Positions 9,107-18,098 are shown, counted from the stretch's first letter. The stretch: 64,000 nt of DNA from UMGS1783 sp900555065 (GCA_937991645.1 CALKPL010000025.1:331484-395483); one strand, 5' to 3'. The notes: a model not told the origin generated them from the letters alone. Made by a program: numbers and translations.

Positions 9107-11722
9107 TTACTTTCTTGCTTTGTTGACGAGCTCGTGCAGTTTGTTCAATCCTTCAATCGGAGTGAGCACGTCCACGTCTATGTCTTTCAGTTCTTGGTAG
9201 ATTTCGTTCGGCAGGTTCGCGGCGAGCGACAGCTGTTCATATTCGAGGTCGAACTGCCGGGCCGTGCCCCGGATACCTTTCGTCTCTCCGGTGTGCAAAG
9301 CGAGACTCCCCAGAATCTTCTTCGCGTTTTCAATGACGACGTCCGGTATACCGGCCAGCTTCGCTACCTCGATGCCGTAACTGTCGTCCGCGCCGCCGCG
9401 GATGATCTTGCGCAGAAACACAATGTCGTCACCGCGTTTTTTGACTGCAATCTGATAGTTTTTCACGCCCTCGATTTCGCCTTCAAGCGACGTCAGCTCG
9501 TGGTAATGCGTGGCGAACAGGGACTTCGCTCCAAGGCTCTCCCGGTCCGCCGTGTATTCCAGCACGGCGCGGGCGATGGACATGCCGTCGAACGTGCTCG
9601 TACCGCGGCCGATCTCATCGTAGATTACAAGCGACTTTTCCGTTGCGTTTTTCAAGATATGGGCTACCTCGGTCATCTCGACCATAAAGGTGGACTGACC
9701 GGACGCGAGGTCGTCCGAAGCGCCGACGCGGGTAAATATCTTGTCCACAATCCCGATCTCAGCGCTCTGCGCCGGAACGAAAGAGCCGATCTGCGCCATG
9801 AGCACGATCAGCGCCACCTGACGCATATACGTCGACTTGCCGGCCATATTGGGACCGGTTATGATGAGAAGGCGGTCGCTGCGGTTGTCCAGATATGTGT
9901 CGTTGGGAACGAACAGGCCCCCCTGCAGCATGGTCTCGACCACGGGATGGCGGCCGCCGGTTATACGGATGGCGTCCGAATAAGTGACGACGGGCTTGAC
10001 GTAGTTATTCTTCTCCGCAAGGACTGCGAAAGAACAGAGCACGTCCGCCTGCGCGAGCGCCGTTGCGTTGCGCTGGATGCTGCCGAGCGATTCCGTCACG
10101 CGTTCGCGCACTTCGCAGAACAGCTCGTATTCAAGCCGCGAGAGCTTTTCGGAGGCGCTCATGATCTGGTCCTCCAGCTCTTTAAGTTCGGCCGTAACAT
10201 ACCGTTCGCAGTTTGCAAGGGTCTGTTTGCGAATATAGCGCTCAGGCGCCATGCCTATATTGGATTTTGTAATTTCTATGTAATAGCCAAATACTTTGTT
10301 ATAGCCGATCTTCAGGTTTTTAATGCCGGTCGCGTCCCGTTCCTTCCGCTCCATTTCGGCGATCACGGTGCGGGTGTCGTTCAGCAGACTGCGGAGCCTG
10401 TCCACCTCGCTGTGGTAACCGTCCCGGATCAGGCCGAGTTCTCGTACGGAAAAGGGGCAGTTTTCAGCGATGGCGGAGACGATATGTTCGGAAAGCGCAT
10501 CCAGAGGATCGAGCACGTCGTCGAGCGCGCGCAGGTAATCGGCCCCGAACGGGGCGAGCGTCGCTTTAATGCCAGGGATATTGCGCAGCGTACCGGCCAG
10601 GGCGAGCAGATCCTTCCCGCCCGCCGTATTATAGATGACTTTTGTCATCAGCCGTTCAATGTCGTATATGCCCTCCAGCCGCTCCGTGAGCTGGATGCGC
10701 GCCGCATAGTCGTCCTTGAGCGCCTGTACGGCGCTGAGCCGACGATTTATTTCCGCCTGATTCACAAGCGGCTGCTCGATCCAGCTCCTGAGCAGACGGC
10801 CGCCCATCGAAGTCCTGGTCTTATCCATAACGCCGAGCAGCGAGCCGTGCTTTTTGCGGTCGCGCATCGTCTCGCACAGCTCCAGGTTGCGGCGGGCCGT
10901 CAGATCCAGTTCCATAAAACGCGTGTTTGTGTACACCGACAGCTTGTTGCAATGCTCCATTTTACTGAACTGCGTCTGATACAGGTACGTGAACAGCCCG
11001 CCGAGCGCACGGACGCCGGGGCCGTCTTCCGTCAGGCCGAGCGCGGCGACAGAAGATGCATGGAACTGGTTTTGCACAATGCTGCGGCATGTTTCGCAAT
11101 CAAAATCCTGCGCGGGTCTTTCGGTAATGGCGCACTGCAGCCGTTCTTTGGCAAAGCGTATCACTCTGTCGGGCAGCTTTCCGCTGTAGACCAGTTCTGC
11201 CGGCGCAAATTTCCCGATTTCATTGACCACGGTCTGCTCGATACTTTCACGGATCTCCGTGGCGTACACGTCGCCCGTCGAGATATCGGCAAAAACGAGC
11301 GCAGCGGATTCGTCCGTGCAGTACAAACCCGCGATATAGTTGTTCTTCGTTTCGTCCAGAAATTTCGTGTCGATGACTGTGCCGGGCGTGATGACGCGCA
11401 CAATTTCACGGCGGACAAGGCCTTTGGCCTGCGCCGGGTCCTCCGTCTGCTCGCAAATGGCGACCTTGTATCCCTTGGCGATCAGACGGTTGATATACGC
11501 CTCGCTGCTGTGATAGGGCACGCCGCACATCGGGGCGCGCTTATCCTGCCCGCAGTCGCGGGCGGTCAGGGTCAGATCCAGCTCCCGGGACGCGAGTTCC
11601 GCGTCCTCAAAAAACATTTCGTAAAAGTCGCCCAGCCGGTAAAAAACAATACAGTCCCGGTTCTCTTCCTTGATCTGACAATACTGCGTCATCATCGGGC
11701 TCAAAGCCTGCGTTTTCGCCAT
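9107..11722 (-). CDS. mutS: DNA mismatch recognition protein MutS
   Basis: 871 aa, full length. The N-terminal mismatch-binding domain has the phenylalanine wedge motif (GDFYEMF). Connector, lever and clamp domains follow, then the ABC-type ATPase with Walker A GPNMAGKST (about 615-625) and the DEIGRGTST Walker B region. The C-terminus carries the helix-turn-helix dimerisation region. It binds mispairs and recruits MutL, encoded immediately downstream. The start is the ATG after GGGAGTAAAGAG. Confidence 0.98.
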   Translation of the reverse strand: MAKTQALSPMMTQYCQIKEENRDCIVFYRLGDFYEMFFEDAELASRELDLTLTARDCGQDKRAPMCGVPYHSSEAYINRLIAKGYKVAICEQTEDPAQAKGLVRREIVRVITPGTVIDTKFLDETKNNYIAGLYCTDESAALVFADISTGDVYATEIRESIEQTVVNEIGKFAPAELVYSGKLPDRVIRFAKERLQCAITERPAQDFDCETCRSIVQNQFHASSVAALGLTEDGPGVRALGGLFTYLYQTQFSKMEHCNKLSVYTNTRFMELDLTARRNLELCETMRDRKKHGSLLGVMDKTRTSMGGRLLRSWIEQPLVNQAEINRRLSAVQALKDDYAARIQLTERLEGIYDIERLMTKVIYNTAGGKDLLALAGTLRNIPGIKATLAPFGADYLRALDDVLDPLDALSEHIVSAIAENCPFSVRELGLIRDGYHSEVDRLRSLLNDTRTVIAEMERKERDATGIKNLKIGYNKVFGYYIEITKSNIGMAPERYIRKQTLANCERYVTAELKELEDQIMSASEKLSRLEYELFCEVRERVTESLGSIQRNATALAQADVLCSFAVLAEKNNYVKPVVTYSDAIRITGGRHPVVETMLQGGLFVPNDTYLDNRSDRLLIITGPNMAGKSTYMRQVALIVLMAQIGSFVPAQSAEIGIVDKIFTRVGASDDLASGQSTFMVEMTEVAHILKNATEKSLVIYDEIGRGTSTFDGMSIARAVLEYTADRESLGAKSLFATHYHELTSLEGEIEGVKNYQIAVKKRGDDIVFLRKIIRGGADDSYGIEVAKLAGIPDVVIENAKKILGSLALHTGETKGIRGTARQFDLEYEQLSLAANLPNEIYQELKDIDVDVLTPIEGLNKLHELVNKARK

Positions 11723-11761
11723 CTCTTTACTCCCTAATCCGTCTTGTCTTTTCCCCGTCTA

Positions 11762-12151
11762 TCAGTGACAGCCGGAACATGAGGCGCAGCCGCCGCTGCA
11801 ACCTCCGGCGTCCTCGCCATTGATCTCAAAATTGATAAGATTGTATACCTGCTGCAGAAATTTGTCATAGGCCGCCTGCTTCTGGACCGCCGCCTGCGCG
11901 ACCTCGCTCTTCATTATGCGGTCGTACAGCTCCTGCATGCTTTTTTGCGCCTGCTCGATTTTTGCCATGTCCTTCTCGCCGGCGGCGCGCTCGTCCATGA
12001 GCGTCTGCCGCGCCTTATTGAACGCACCTACAAGCGCCTGAAGCGGCGCGTCGGCATGGTAAAGCGCGTCCGCCTCCACATATTCCCTATATGCATCTGA
12101 CTGCCGAATCTGCTCTCCAAGCACGGCTATTGTCTGTCTGATCTGATCCAT
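11762..12151 (-). CDS. YmcA/YlbF-family protein with cysteine-rich tail
   Basis: 129 aa from the ATG at 12151 (GAGAGGAAATGCGAA upstream); the longer frame runs back into miaB and is rejected. The helical body (about 1-110) matches the YlbF/YmcA family. In Bacillus such proteins form the RicA-RicF-RicT complex, which carries Fe-S clusters and affects mRNA maturation and development. The tail is unusual: GGCSGGCASCSGCH holds four cysteines and a final histidine, a plausible metal or Fe-S ligand set. It follows miaB by 17 bp, the same neighbour as ymcA in Bacillus subtilis. Whether it is the YmcA or YlbF orthologue is uncertain. Confidence 0.8.
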   Translation of the reverse strand: MDQIRQTIAVLGEQIRQSDAYREYVEADALYHADAPLQALVGAFNKARQTLMDERAAGEKDMAKIEQAQKSMQELYDRIMKSEVAQAAVQKQAAYDKFLQQVYNLINFEINGEDAGGCSGGCASCSGCH

Positions 12152-12168
12152 TTCGCATTTCCTCTCAT

Positions 12169-13605
12169 TTATTGAATTTCTCCGAACATAAAATAGGTCT
12201 TTGGTTCGGTGATACGCACGGTTGCAGAATTCCCTACAAGCGCGTCGTCGCCCTGGAAGAATACAAGCTTGTTGCCGTCCGTCCGCCCCTCGAGCAGGGC
12301 CGGGTTCTTTTCGTTTCTGCCAAGGCACAATACGCGGACGGTCTGGCCACGGTACTGCTCGTTTGCAGCCGCGGATATGGCGTTCTGCGCCTGGATAAGC
12401 CGGTTGAAACGGCGCAGCTTGTCCGCATAGGGGATCTGTTCTTCCATATCGAACGCTGGCGTGCCCTTTCGCCTGGAATAGATAAAGCTGAACAGCATAT
12501 CGTAACGCACTTGCGTTACAAGGCGCAGCGTGTCCTCAAACATCTGCTCCGTTTCACCAGGGAACCCGACGATGATATCGCTCGACAGAACGATCCCCGG
12601 CATACGCTCGCGGGCATAGCGGATTATTTCCATATAATCGGCCGCGGTGTATTTCCGGTTCATGCGTCGGAGGATTTCATCGCTGCCGGACTGCACGGGA
12701 AGATGAAGCTGCTTGCACACTTTAGCGCAGTCAGCCATAGCGTCGATCACGTCTCTGCCTATATCCTTGGGGTGCGAGGTCATAAACCGGATCCGAAAAT
12801 CGCCCGGAATGGAATCTATATCCCGCAGCAGCTCGGAAAAGCAGACGCTACCGGACAGATCCCTGCCATAGGAGTTCACGTTCTGTCCAAGCAGCGTGAT
12901 CTCTCTGCATCCGCCGCGCACAAGGCCCGATACTTCGTCCAGAATCGCCGATTCATCCCGGCTGCGCTCCCTGCCGCGCACATACGGCACGATGCAATAG
13001 GAGCAGTAGTTGTTGCAGCCGGACATGATTGTGACATAGGCCGTAACCGTCTGCCGCCGATACTGTGGCAACCCCTCTGCGATTCGACCCTCGCTCTGAT
13101 GCACATAGCTTGCACGCTCCGCGCCGAAATAGGATTTATACAGGATTTCGGGAAAGCGGTATATGTCGTGCGGGCCGAAAATGAAGTCCACATGCAAAAA
13201 CTTGCTCTTCATTTCCTCGGGAATATGCGGCTGCTGCACCATGCATCCGCACACGCCGATTTTCAGCTGCGGATTGTCACGCTTTAAACCTTTGAGCGCG
13301 CCTATATTGCCAAGCGCTTTACGCTCCGCGTGATCGCGTATGGTACAGGTGTTGACGAGAATGACGTCCGCATCCTCCCGCCGGTCGGCCGGAACAAAGC
13401 CCATATCCACCAGCATTCCCATCAATTTCTCGGAATCATCCTCGTTCTGCTGGCAGCCGTATGTGACAATATGCGCGCGCAATGGACGCCCGGCACGCTG
13501 CGCCGCCGCCTGCACATATTCTGCGACCCGGTCGCGAAACTGGCGCTGACGCTGCATTTCGTCCGGGCCGACCCGCCTGTTGGTATCCGTTTGCCTATCT
13601 AACAT
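12169..13605 (-). CDS. miaB: tRNA-2-methylthio-N6-dimethylallyladenosine synthase MiaB
   Basis: 478 aa. The N-terminal UPF0004 domain has its three cluster cysteines (C51, C87, C121). The radical SAM motif CNNYCSYC gives C197, C201 and C204, and a TRAM RNA-binding domain ends the protein (about 410-478). It adds a methylthio group to i6A37 of tRNA, completing the MiaA product. The start at 13605 has AAAGGA about 12 bases upstream; the Met at residue 17 is an alternative. Confidence 0.96.
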   Translation of the reverse strand: MLDRQTDTNRRVGPDEMQRQRQFRDRVAEYVQAAAQRAGRPLRAHIVTYGCQQNEDDSEKLMGMLVDMGFVPADRREDADVILVNTCTIRDHAERKALGNIGALKGLKRDNPQLKIGVCGCMVQQPHIPEEMKSKFLHVDFIFGPHDIYRFPEILYKSYFGAERASYVHQSEGRIAEGLPQYRRQTVTAYVTIMSGCNNYCSYCIVPYVRGRERSRDESAILDEVSGLVRGGCREITLLGQNVNSYGRDLSGSVCFSELLRDIDSIPGDFRIRFMTSHPKDIGRDVIDAMADCAKVCKQLHLPVQSGSDEILRRMNRKYTAADYMEIIRYARERMPGIVLSSDIIVGFPGETEQMFEDTLRLVTQVRYDMLFSFIYSRRKGTPAFDMEEQIPYADKLRRFNRLIQAQNAISAAANEQYRGQTVRVLCLGRNEKNPALLEGRTDGNKLVFFQGDDALVGNSATVRITEPKTYFMFGEIQ

Positions 13606-13690
13606 ACACCGATTGATCCTTTACCAGAGTTTGCGTACTTATTATCATATTTTAGCATTTTTTGCAGATGAAGTAAAGGACTAAATCATG

Positions 13691-13718
13691 AAAAACCGCG
13701 CCCGCTAACGGGGCGCGG
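13691..13718 (-). terminator. Intrinsic terminator after sigG
   Basis: The minus-strand stem CCGCGCCC / GGGCGCGG around a seven-base loop is followed by TTTTT. It lies just downstream of the sigG stop and separates the sporulation genes from miaB. Confidence 0.9.
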
Positions 13719-13736
13719 ACATGTCGGCCGCACAGA

Positions 13737-14510
13737 TTATATCTGGCTCTTGATCCGGTCAAGCGCGCATTTCTCCAGCCTGCTGACCTGTGCCTGGGAA
13801 ATGCCGATCTCCTTTGCCACCTCAACCTGCGTCTTGCCTGCGAAAAAGCGCAGGGACAGTATCTTTTTCTCCCTGCCGCCAAGTTTTTTAATCGCTTCTT
13901 TCAGGGAGATTTCTTCCAGCCAGTTGTCGTCGGTATTACGGTTATCGCCGATCTGGTCCATAACATAAATCGCGTCCGCTCCCTCGTTGTACACAGGTTC
14001 GTACAGGCTCACCGGGTCTACGATCGAGTCGAGGGCCATGACGACCTCTTCTTTGGGAAGATCGAGCTCCTTAGCGATCTGATCGACGGTCGGGTCGCTG
14101 TTGCCCAACGCGCTCAACCGTTCCCGGGCCTGCAGCGCTTTATAGGCGATGTCGCGCATGGAGCGGCTGACACGGATGCTGTTATTATCGCGCAGATACC
14201 TGCGTATCTCGCCGATGATCATGGGTACGGCGTATGTTGAGAACTGTACGTTCTGGCTCAGGTCGAAATTATCTATCGCTTTGATCAGACCGATACAACC
14301 GATCTGGAACAGGTCGTCCAGGTCCTCTTTCCGGTTCACAAAGCGCTGTACGACGCTGAGAACCAGCTTCAGATTCCCGCCGATGAGCTCCTCTCTGGCG
14401 CGCATGTCGCCCGCCTTGACCCGTTCCAGCAACGCCTTCTTCTCCGCTGCTGGCAGTACTTTCAGCTTTGCTGTGTTGACACCGCATATTTCAACCTTGT
14501 TGGGATGCAT
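13737..14510 (-). CDS. sigG: Sporulation sigma factor SigG (late forespore)
   Basis: 257 aa, the SigG length. It begins MHPNKVEICGVNTAKLKVLP, the SigG-specific N-terminus with the Asn-containing segment bound by anti-sigma factors. Region 2 (DLFQIGCIGLIKAIDNFD) and the region 4 helix-turn-helix (TQVEVAKEIGISQAQVSRLE) are intact. It directs forespore gene expression after engulfment. It lies 112 bp downstream of sigE as in Bacillus and Clostridia. Two sigma factors in a row make a swap of names possible, but the lack of a pro-sequence here supports SigG. Confidence 0.95.
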   Translation of the reverse strand: MHPNKVEICGVNTAKLKVLPAAEKKALLERVKAGDMRAREELIGGNLKLVLSVVQRFVNRKEDLDDLFQIGCIGLIKAIDNFDLSQNVQFSTYAVPMIIGEIRRYLRDNNSIRVSRSMRDIAYKALQARERLSALGNSDPTVDQIAKELDLPKEEVVMALDSIVDPVSLYEPVYNEGADAIYVMDQIGDNRNTDDNWLEEISLKEAIKKLGGREKKILSLRFFAGKTQVEVAKEIGISQAQVSRLEKCALDRIKSQI

Positions 14511-14544
14511 ATCCGCCGACCTCCAGACCGAAACTTCATATGTA

Positions 14545-14574
14545 CATTATTGGTCTGCGGCGTTTCTTTCATAC
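14545..14574 (-). promoter_or_regulatory. Candidate forespore (sigma-F/G-type) promoter for sigG
   Basis: On the minus strand GTATG (14574-14570) is followed after 16 bp by CCAATAATG (14553-14545), resembling the GNATR / CAnnnTA pattern of forespore sigma factors. It is in the right place, between sigE and sigG. This is a pattern match by eye only. Confidence 0.35.
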
Positions 14575-14622
14575 CGGCGCGACGGATTAATTTATAGACA
14601 ATATCTGACAGCCTCCGCTGCG

Positions 14623-15357
14623 CTAAGATATTTTTTCGATCTCGCGTTTTAGGCGTTCCAGGATCTTTTTCTCCAGACGTGAGATATAGGACTGGGAGAT
14701 GTGGAGCTGGTCCGCGACCTCGCGCTGGGTACGCTCTATGCCGTCGACTAATCCGAAGCGCATTCTAATGATCTGCTGTTCGCGGGGACCGAGCTTATCC
14801 AGCGCTTCGAACAGCAAGCTCTTTTCAATTTCGTATTCTATGTTTTTATTTACCGTGTCGCTCTCAGTGCCGAGGATATCGGACAACAGCAGCTCGTTTC
14901 CGTCCCAGTCGACGTTCAGCGGTTCTTCTATGGAAATTTCCGTCTTGACGTTCGTATTCTTGCGCAGATACATGAGAATTTCGTTTTCTATGCAGCGGGA
15001 CGCATAGGTCGCAAGCTTGATACTCTTGTTCTTGCAGAAGGTGTTGACGGCTTTGATCAGCCCGATTGTGCCGATGGAAATGAGATCCTCAATGTTTACG
15101 CCCGTGTTTTCAAATTTCTTTGCAATATACACGACCAGCCTGAGATTGTGTTCAACCAGTACGCCCCTGGCGCGTTGGTCGTTATACACGAGCCGTTCCG
15201 TCATCTCGTCCTCCTGTTCAGGTGTAAGCGGCGCAGGAAGCACGTCTGTACCGTTGATGTAGTGGATCATCGGCGCGCTGATCCCACGCAGCCGGTACCA
15301 GAACCAGAGCAGGCGCAGTTTCAAATTTTTCTTCCGTTTCTTCCATCCCGTTTTCAT
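14623..15357 (-). CDS. sigE: Sporulation sigma factor SigE precursor (early mother cell)
   Basis: 244 aa from the ATG at 15357, preceded by AAAGGAG and just downstream of spoIIGA. The N-terminal 25-30 residues (MKTGWKKRKKNLKLRLLWFW) are a basic, amphipathic, membrane-binding pro-sequence of the kind removed by SpoIIGA. Region 2 (DLISIGTIGLIKAVNTF) and the region 4 HTH (TQREVADQLHISQSYISRLE) are complete. Active SigE runs the mother-cell programme after asymmetric division. Confidence 0.96.
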   Translation of the reverse strand: MKTGWKKRKKNLKLRLLWFWYRLRGISAPMIHYINGTDVLPAPLTPEQEDEMTERLVYNDQRARGVLVEHNLRLVVYIAKKFENTGVNIEDLISIGTIGLIKAVNTFCKNKSIKLATYASRCIENEILMYLRKNTNVKTEISIEEPLNVDWDGNELLLSDILGTESDTVNKNIEYEIEKSLLFEALDKLGPREQQIIRMRFGLVDGIERTQREVADQLHISQSYISRLEKKILERLKREIEKIS

Positions 15358-15397
15358 TGTGCGTACTCCTTTTATAGATTTTGCATTTGTTTCGAAT

Positions 15398-16279
15398 TTA
15401 TTCCACATGCTGCGGCGCAAGCAGCAGTTCGCAATCGCCCTGACCCGATAGATCCGCGGCTGTGATTGCCACCAGGGCGGGTTCGGCCGTAATGTGTCGG
15501 CCATGATATTCGATCTGGACGCGGTCGGCGCGCAGGGCGGGAAGCATACCGCTGCCCCCCACCGAGGAATAGCTGACCATACGCAGGCGGCTGCGCCACT
15601 GTTCCTCTACAAGGTCTATATCCGTCTGATGCGTATCCCGCACAAACGCACGCAGTCCCGGCGGCAGAATCTTTGCTGCAAACCGGTAAGAACACAGGAT
15701 TACAGGCGCGCCCGTCACCCCGTCGCGCAGCGCGTTGCCCGTATCGATCAGCGCGCGGCCGCAGAGCGTCTGTTCCCCAAAGCACAGCGTTACCTGAGCG
15801 AAGCTCTCCTTTGGCGCCAGCCATTTCAGGATACGTCCGACAAGCCAGATTGCGCCATACGCCACAAAGGCAAACAAAAGAAGCGTAAACACGGGAATAT
15901 CGATATACAGCGCGCCGTTGTTAAAGGTCATAACCGCACCCGCGCCCGTGTACAGATAAAGCGCGAACGCGACGCCGCCGTAGACAAAGGCGCACACTAC
16001 GGTGATAAGGCTATTTTTTACAAACGGCTTGACCCCATGGAATCCAAACACGATATAAGCGCATAGTATGTAAAGCAACAGGGCCAAAACATTGATAAGC
16101 CAGGGCGCGATAGCGCTGAAAAACATGCCGCAGGAACACAGCGCGCCTACGGCCGCCGCGACGCAGGTGCGCCACCAGCGAATCCTTTGACGCAGGAGCG
16201 TAGCCGCCGAAAGAAAAATCATCGCGTCCAGAATAAAATTGACGAAAAACAGCACGTCAATATAAACAGTCTGCGGCAT
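15398..16279 (-). CDS. spoIIGA: Pro-SigE processing aspartic protease SpoIIGA
   Basis: 293 aa from the second ATG (16279), because AAGGAGG sits six bases before it and actually covers the codons after the first ATG. The N-terminal half has about five transmembrane helices (1-150). The C-terminal half is the protease domain with the catalytic aspartate motif LIDTGNAL (about residue 178). It is activated by SpoIIR from the forespore and cleaves pro-SigE, encoded 40 bp downstream. Confidence 0.95.
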   Translation of the reverse strand: MPQTVYIDVLFFVNFILDAMIFLSAATLLRQRIRWWRTCVAAAVGALCSCGMFFSAIAPWLINVLALLLYILCAYIVFGFHGVKPFVKNSLITVVCAFVYGGVAFALYLYTGAGAVMTFNNGALYIDIPVFTLLLFAFVAYGAIWLVGRILKWLAPKESFAQVTLCFGEQTLCGRALIDTGNALRDGVTGAPVILCSYRFAAKILPPGLRAFVRDTHQTDIDLVEEQWRSRLRMVSYSSVGGSGMLPALRADRVQIEYHGRHITAEPALVAITAADLSGQGDCELLLAPQHVE

Positions 16280-16311
16280 GCGCTCCCTCCTTTGCATAAG
16301 GCTATGACTTC

Positions 16312-16344
16312 ATTATATACCTCGGCAGGATCGCATTGTGTCAG
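16312..16344 (-). promoter_or_regulatory. Candidate spoIIGA promoter with extended 21-bp spacer
   Basis: Minus-strand CTGACA (16344-16339) and TATAAT (16317-16312) are 21 bp apart. The Bacillus subtilis spoIIG promoter, activated by phosphorylated Spo0A, is known for an over-long sigma-A spacer of the same kind. I see no perfect TGTCGAA Spo0A box, only near matches, so the Spo0A link is inference. Confidence 0.45.
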
Positions 16345-16406
16345 AAAAAGCCGAGGGATTTGCGTTATATTCTTCACATATTTTGCATAGGATAACAGAA
16401 AACATG

Positions 16407-16436
16407 TTGACAACGCCGCCCTGTTTGTGTTATTAT
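16407..16436 (+). promoter_or_regulatory. Promoter of the tRNA-Gly transcript
   Basis: TTGACA (16407-16412) and TATTAT (16431-16436) with an 18-bp spacer give a start near 16443, a few bases before the mature tRNA-Gly 5' end. Confidence 0.65.
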
Positions 16437-16450
16437 TGTTTGGCAATTAT

Positions 16451-16524
<74 letters not shown>

Positions 16525-16582
16525 CCCGTTTCATTCGATTTATACGGTACATCCGCTACATACCAATCCCGAAAGGACATGA

Positions 16583-17590
16583 GTGAACATGGGCAAGGTC
16601 AAGTATCTCGTCTCCCGCATCGCCGGATTGAATTATAAGCAGATGTTCCAGAAAATCGACGAAGTGCATGAAAAAAGCGGGAAAGCGAAAGTCCGTATTT
16701 TTTTGGATATGGTCTACTGCGGGATCGCCTATCAGGCCGGTTATATGGACTATGCGCTGTTTGAAATGTACAATCTTAACCGGCGGCAGAGAAAAACCGT
16801 TGTTACACGCGGGAAAAATAACGCGTTTATGAAGCGGTTTAACGACCCTAAGTATATGCCGCTTATCGAAAATAAGCTGTCGTTCAACACTCTGTTTTCC
16901 AAGTACGTCAAACGTGACTGGCTCGACCTGAGTAAAGCGACTTTCGAGCAGTTCCAGGCGTTTATCGAACGGCATGCGGTATTTATGGCAAAGCCGGCCG
17001 ACGGCATGTGCGGCAAGGGGATTGAAAAGATCACCGCAAGCGAGCACGATGCCAAGACGCTGTTTGCATATTTAAACGCGCATAACCTGACTCTGCTGGA
17101 AGAAGTCGCCGTACAGCACCCCGACCTTATGGCCCTGCATCCGTACGCGGTGAACACCTGCCGCGTCATTACGCTGCTCAAGGACGGCATCGTACACGTA
17201 ATCGCCGCATATCTGCGTATTGGTAACGGCAACATTGTCGACAACTTCAACAGCGGCGGCATGGTCGTACCCATCAACAAGGAGACGGGACGCATCGAAT
17301 ATCCCGCGTTGGATAAGGCGGGCAACCTGTATGAAGCGCATCCGCTCACCGGCGTGCCCATTAAGGGCTTTGTTATCCCCCTTTGGGATCAGGTGCTTAC
17401 CCTTGTTAAGGAAGCCGGGCTTATTGTCCCCCAGGTCGGACTTGTGGGCTGGGACGTATGCGTAACCAAAGACGGCCCGATTCTCATCGAAGGCAATGAC
17501 TTCCCAGGACACGACATATATCAGCTTCCTCCGCACCGCACTGACGGAATCGGCGTTCTGCCCGAGTTTGAAAAGGTCATCAACAGTTAA
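16583..17590 (+). CDS. ATP-grasp enzyme of the sugar-transfer-associated type
   Basis: 335 aa from a GTG at 16583 (AAAGGA five bases upstream); an ATG two codons later is the alternative. The C-terminal two thirds fit an ATP-grasp fold: FMAKPADGMCGKGIEKI is the ATP-binding lysine/glycine loop (about 134-152), VNTCRVITLL follows, and GWDVCVTKDGPILIEGN (about 290-308) holds the metal-binding Asp/Glu/Asn set. The family (sugar-transfer-associated ATP-grasp) is often near polysaccharide genes and presumably ligates a carboxylate to an amine. Here it is alone between tRNA genes, so its substrate is unknown. Confidence 0.75.
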   Translation: MNMGKVKYLVSRIAGLNYKQMFQKIDEVHEKSGKAKVRIFLDMVYCGIAYQAGYMDYALFEMYNLNRRQRKTVVTRGKNNAFMKRFNDPKYMPLIENKLSFNTLFSKYVKRDWLDLSKATFEQFQAFIERHAVFMAKPADGMCGKGIEKITASEHDAKTLFAYLNAHNLTLLEEVAVQHPDLMALHPYAVNTCRVITLLKDGIVHVIAAYLRIGNGNIVDNFNSGGMVVPINKETGRIEYPALDKAGNLYEAHPLTGVPIKGFVIPLWDQVLTLVKEAGLIVPQVGLVGWDVCVTKDGPILIEGNDFPGHDIYQLPPHRTDGIGVLPEFEKVINS

Positions 17591-17602
17591 GGATTGAGAT
17601 AA

Positions 17603-17679
<77 letters not shown>

Positions 17680-17695
17680 ATTTGTAATTGAATAT

Positions 17696-17773
17696 GGTGG
17701 TTGTAGCTTAGTTGGTTAAAGCGCCAGATTGTGGCTCTGGAGACCGTGGGTTCGAGTCCCATCTTCCACCCCA
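17696..17773 (+). tRNA. tRNA-His (anticodon GTG) with two acceptor-stem mismatches
   Basis: The anticodon loop ATTGTGG carries GTG, G-1 is present and pairs with discriminator C73, and CCA is encoded. The T-arm (GTGGG TTCGAGT CCCAT) and D-arm are normal. The acceptor 5' strand GTGGTTG faces CTTCCAC, so positions 5:68 and 6:67 are T-T rather than paired. See findings. Confidence 0.92.
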
Positions 17774-17774
17774 T

Positions 17775-17811
17775 GTCGCCGCAAGTTCATATCGCTTGCG
17801 GCGACTTTTTT
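17775..17811 (+). terminator. Intrinsic terminator after tRNA-His
   Basis: Eleven perfect pairs (GTCGCCGCAAG / CTTGCGGCGAC) around a nine-base loop are followed by TTTTTT, ending the tRNA-Arg/tRNA-His transcript. Confidence 0.95.
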
Positions 17812-18098
17812 CCAAAAGTTACCGACGCGCTCATTCCGCTGCGTCTCCTTTTACGCAAAAAGTCACGCTCGGCTCGCCTGCTCGGTTGTAAACGCCTAGC
17901 GACGGCTCGATGCCGCTACCAACCTTTTGCGGGTTCGAGCCCTTATCAACACTTTACACGGATATCATTTTCATTGCTTCTTTACAGACGCCCCCGTAAA
18001 TGCTTGATCTTACAAGGCTTTGCGGGGGCATAACGCACATTAAAATCATGGTTACTATTTTATATTGTTCTCCGTTAATAACTGAAGGAGGACGTATT
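17812..18098. other. Gene-free interval with one strong hairpin
   Basis: About 290 bp without a convincing gene. A hairpin at 17990-18029 pairs GCCCCCGTAAA with TTTGCGGGGGC (one G-T) around an 18-base loop. A T-arm-like GCGGGTTCGAGCCC occurs near 17930, but no cloverleaf closes around it. Nothing else is recognised. Confidence 0.5.

Noticed and set aside
8540..11737. A very long open frame on the plus strand opposite mutL and mutS (over 1000 codons)
   Set aside because: It is fully antisense to two conserved genes, has no ribosome site or domain, and arises from the GC-rich codon bias of mutS/mutL. The same holds for long antisense frames opposite rluD, pdhC, the aldehyde dehydrogenase gene, nrdD, purF, pyrG and glnN.
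17900..17960. T-arm-like GCGGGTTCGAGCCC suggesting a further tRNA after tRNA-His
   Set aside because: No anticodon arm, D-arm or acceptor stem can be closed around it, so at most it is a tRNA fragment.
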